The notes below the pieces were generated by a model. It was given only the letters and a program-made list of their open reading frames with translations, was not told the DNA's origin and searched no databases. Below are positions 60,601 to 64,000 of a stretch of 64,000 bases of DNA, in pieces. Each line of letters begins with the position of its first letter. Position 1 is the stretch's first letter. The position numbers and the translations under genes were made by a program. The DNA lies in NCBI RefSeq assembly GCF_005239225.2, contig NC_133296.1, positions 5,084,001 to 5,148,000 on the forward strand, read 5' to 3'. The DNA comes from Populus alba. Taxonomy: Eukaryota; Streptophyta; Magnoliopsida; Malpighiales; Salicaceae.

Positions 60601-61232
60601 AGAAAACCTTTCAATAATGGTTTTAACAATCCCTTAAATGATAAAAAAAAAAAAAAAAAAAGTGATAAACAGCTTGAACACACACAAAAATATATGAAAA
60701 GGAACTGGACAAAAACCTCATTTTTGCACTGCTCCATCAAAAAACAAAACCTCTAAACAGGACTTGCCCTTGTCATGATGGGTATACTAGTAGACAAGAT
60801 CAGAATACCATGAATCTAATATTGGAGAAAAAATTTATTAAGATTACCTCCAGCAGTAGAGACTGCAAGGTCACTAAGATTAAATTTTTGCACTGGTGAT
60901 GTCCATCGGGGCTCCTGAACATTGTCAGGTGTGCTATCTGAATAAGAGAGTGCACCATCAGATACAGAATGATGATGATTGGTATACCGTTCACTTCCCA
61001 CCCAGCTTCTGCTTCCCCTACTATTTGAGGAAAATGATGAATCATGAACTGCACGAGACCCATGTGATAAACCATCTGACCGTAACCTACAATCCCACAT
61101 CCTCAATGGAGGAGGTGAGAAACTGGAGTTTATTCGCCAATGTGGTTCACCATGATTATTGGAAGAGTCCCTACCAGTGGCAGGTGATTTTTCTCCATGT
61201 GGCCCAGCGGCCACACAACAGAGTGCACCCGT
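57686..61232 (-). CDS. RING-H2 finger protein with N-terminal GALCC motif, 470 aa, apparent ACG start
   Basis: Three coding exons on the minus strand: 60848-61232, 58765-58805 and 57686-58672, in consistent phase with GT-AG borders. The N-terminus reads (ACG)GALCCVAAGPHG; family members as I recall them begin MGxLCCVAA, which would give an N-myristoylated Gly2 and palmitoylatable Cys. A long Ser-rich region follows. A RING-H2 finger lies at about 308-366 with C308, C311, C340, H342, H345, C348, C363 and C366 (KCGVCGK, LPCSHVFHAEC, CPLC), and a basic tail follows. It is probably a membrane-associated E3 ubiquitin ligase; substrate unknown. The expected ATG is ACG at 61230-61232, in strong context (A at -3, G at +4), and the frame upstream has no ATG. 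The next in-frame Met is at residue 45, which would lose the lipidation motif. An unseen micro-exon could also supply an ATG. Confidence 0.82.
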
Positions 61233-62400
61233 GTTAGCTATTTCTATTAGCACAACAAAGTTGTTTTGTAATTAAGTTAAATACAGTTATGGTCAAATGA
61301 AGGTCCACATGGGCAAAGTTACTAAGTTGGGTATAATGGCAACACTAGTTCTGAATATTGCAACCAAGGATCACTATGTATGATGATGACAGAAATCATT
61401 GAAGGTAGCTGCCACCCAGTACTTTGGAATCGTCATAGGAGGCATATCAGATTTCCATTCTGAATCAACCTATTCAAAACCTCAGCATGCTTAGACAAGT
61501 TGCTGAACAATTATGATAATTTCCGATGCCAAGTTCCACCTGAAGTCTGCCCTTCTCCGCTGCATTTATCCAATTGCACCAGTTTAACAACTGAACTAAG
61601 ATGATACGTTCAAGAACAAAACAATCATCACATATTCCACAATGATAAAGAAACAATATTCATATTAAGGATCTAAAATTAATCAACATTTGAATACAAG
61701 TCTAAAGGACACCACAAAATGCTTATTACTTCAGTCAGAGACTGAACTCTGATAGAACACTAGTCAATGACATGAACAAAAAAAGACTTCAAAAGGACAA
61801 ATGACAACAAATGCTGCTGTATAATCACTTGAAAGGGCCATTATGCAAAATCATAGTAAATACTGGACACCTAGACCATTATCCCAGTGATAACTAAAAG
61901 GTCCTTTCAACATGAAAGAGGGCAATAAACAAACAAGTAAAATTATGTTCGAATACAAAATTATGTTTTCAATTCTATATGCAAAATAACACTAATTTAC
62001 ATCATTAGCACAACAATGCAAACAGTGCCTGAATTATTACCTTCTATTTGCAGAAAAAAGTAATAATAACAGAGAAGATGACACCACAACAGCCCCCAAA
62101 TAAATCAAATCTTCCAAACATTTAATTATAACCAAAATTAAAATTGACACCCAAAAAGGTAAATCTTTCTAAACTCAAATTTCCATTAAGAAACAAAGAG
62201 AAGAAACACGCGAAATCAACATCAATTAAAACACCCAATTAACAAAACTGTGCCAAACGACACCACAACACCCCAGAAAAAAAAATAAACCCGCCAACCC
62301 TTTTCATATTTCCAACCAAAATGAAGAAAATTTCCCAAAAACAAAACAAAATAAGGCCATTTACATATAAAATAAAAAAAATGGTTCAAGAAACAAAGTA

Positions 62401-62560
62401 CCTCAAAATGCCAAAAAGAAACGAACTTGATTGCAATTTGCACAGGGAGAGATAAAAATGAAGAGAAGAAACGAAACCCTAAGCTTAAGAGGTTGAGGCT
62501 TTGATAATTGGAGACTAATTGGAGACTAATGAGGGTGTAGTTATAAAATATTCACCTTGT
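62401..62560 (-). other. Probable 5' UTR exon of the RING-H2 gene
   Basis: On the minus strand, 'ctctccctgtgcaaattgc' leads to a donor (ttttgag then gtacttt) at 62400/62401. The segment also has 'agggtttcgtttcttctctt', typical of a plant leader. It lacks an ATG. Splicing to the acceptor before 61240 would place a TGA in frame just ahead of the ACG. Borders are inferred. Confidence 0.45.
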
Positions 62561-64000
62561 GGAGAAATGAGACAAAAGAGAAAGCAAAAGGTAGGAGCTT
62601 TGAAAGGGATGGGCATAACACTGTTCCTATGCTTCAATTTTTTTTCCCTTAATCAATTAAATACTTTATAAATAATTATTATTGTATCGATTAATTGTAT
62701 AATTAGTATGGGCATCAGGTATTTAAATTTATGTAATCCTTCACTTTAAAATGATTTAAAATATAGAAAAAGATAATTTAAAATTAAAAAAATAAAAATA
62801 ATTAAAAACACGATGTAATGAAATGCCACGCTGTATCTTACAAGGTTGGATTTCCAAACAGGTAATGTAATGATTATAATTTTATACCCTTGCAATAATG
62901 AATCAGATTCTTGTACTGTCCCAGAGGCACATACACAGCTTCCTAGGTATCGCTTTGCCATCAGATTGGCCGCGGTCTGATGCTTTTTTCCTTTTTCTTT
63001 TTTTTTTTCCAAATGGGATTTAATTGTTTTAAGTACAAGGTTAAATCTTTTGATATTAAATGGGATTTAATATTTAGTCTGTTTTATTGTAAAGTAATTA
63101 AAAAATATATAATAAGTGCTTAGTAAATATTTAAAAAAAAAAACATATTTTTAGATGTTGTGTTTAGGAGTGAGAAAAATATTGAAAATCAGATTAAACA
63201 GAGAAAACTGAAAAAAAAAATAACTTAAAAAATCGAATCATGAAAAAAACTAATTAAAATTTTGAAAAAACCAACCGGTTTGGTTCGGTTTTGGTTTTAT
63301 AAGCTTGAAACTAAAAAAGCTGAACTGAACTAAACCGAATCCAAACTAGAAAAAAAAAAAAAACCGAGTCGAATCAGAAAAAATTAAGGTAAAACAAAAA
63401 AACCAAATCAAACCGGTTTGAATCAGTTTTTGTCCTCAAAAACCAAGCCGAACCGAAACGAAACCAGTCAGTTTGAACCAATTTTGGTTTGGTTTTAGTT
63501 TTTTTTAAAAAATAGATTTGATTACTTTTTTTAATAAAAATCAAATCAAACTGAAAATGTTAATATATCCAAACGGTGAATTCATGATTTTTTGTAAATA
63601 ATTTTATGAATTTAATTCTATATTTGTTATATTTAGGCAATTCAATTTATTTGCTCTCAATTATTAACAGACATCCATTTGCTTTGTTAAACCTTGAGAC
63701 GTCGTTTCTTGGATTATTTACATAATTGTAAATTTTTTTCTTTTTAGATTTTACAAGTTATGTTTTTATTTTTTCCAGGTTTATGAATTTTTTATGTTTT
63801 GTGGACTTTTTATTTTCTTCAAAGGTTTAAAATTTAAAAATTAGTTTTTTTAGGCTTTTGAAACATAGCAAAATGATGTGTAAGAGAAAATATGAACATA
63901 CAAGGGAAAATGGATGCATCAATTCAATTTTTTTTTATTACTTTAAGTAATTTAATGATCAAATTAATTATCAAGGTTCAGCTTTTGTATATAATGTATG
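62561..64000. repeat. Terminal repeat-rich region with AACCGAACCG-type motifs
   Basis: From about 63230 to 63500, motifs such as ggtttggttcggttttgg and their complement (aaccaagccgaaccgaaac) alternate, giving inverted-repeat potential. The family is not named. The rest is AT-rich with no supported gene. The 88-codon minus ORF at 62746-63012 has no recognisable domain. Confidence 0.45.

Overview
The window is nuclear DNA from a woody eudicot. The strongest match is poplar (Populus) or another member of the Salicaceae; this is inferred from the gene sequences and the style of repeat families, not from a database search. Genes have short GT-AG introns and AT-rich spacers, and the spacers are filled with plant transposon remnants. 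There is no operon structure, CRISPR array or prokaryotic gene organisation.

Layout. 1-6.2 kb: decayed G-type lectin receptor-kinase (LECRK/S-domain) locus. A C-terminal kinase scrap lies inside a ~190-bp tandem repeat array, followed by a nearly full-length LECRK copy with three frame breaks. 6.9-9.9 kb (minus): intact MYB-CC (GARP) transcription factor of the MYR1/MYR2 type, six coding exons, converging on the kinase pseudogene. 10-24 kb: no convincing protein gene; LINE 3' end, a degenerate SINE, ~150-bp degenerate tandem repeats, retroelement-like filler and microsatellites. 24.3-31.2 kb (plus): 14-exon glucosidase II beta subunit with PRKCSH/LDLa N-terminus, MRH lectin domain and HDEL tail. 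31.3-34.6 kb: repeats. 34.8-37.3 kb (plus): three-exon cytosolic pyruvate kinase. 37.8-38.8 kb (minus): single-exon zinc-ribbon plus RING-H2 ubiquitin ligase, tail-to-tail with the kinase gene. 40-48.5 kb: an unidentified 192-codon ORF, MITE-like elements, and a complete but decayed 3.9-kb PIF/Harbinger transposon with TIRs, TAA target-site duplication, a transposase pseudogene and a Myb/SANT-type ORF1 pseudogene. 48.9-52.2 kb: possible non-coding transcription unit holding a ~1-kb diverged tandem duplication and a near-perfect 43-bp-arm hairpin. 52.5-53.4 kb (minus): three-exon alpha-expansin. 54-57.6 kb: SINEs and repeats. 57.7-62.5 kb (minus): RING-H2 protein with an N-terminal MGxLCC-like lipidation motif whose expected ATG reads ACG. 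62.6-64 kb: repeats.

The genes look like independent housekeeping, cell-wall and signalling loci. Glucosidase II beta acts in ER N-glycan trimming and quality control, pyruvate kinase in glycolysis, expansin in wall loosening, the MYB-CC protein in transcription, and the two RING proteins in ubiquitin transfer. The most unusual signals are the hairpin at 50988-51086, the ACG start at 61230-61232, the frame-preserving intron inside the MYB-CC DNA-binding domain, the GC-AG intron of the glucosidase gene, the intact boundaries of the Harbinger element, and two SINE families sharing one 3' half. Exon boundaries were read by eye from splice signals and reading frame and have no transcript support here.
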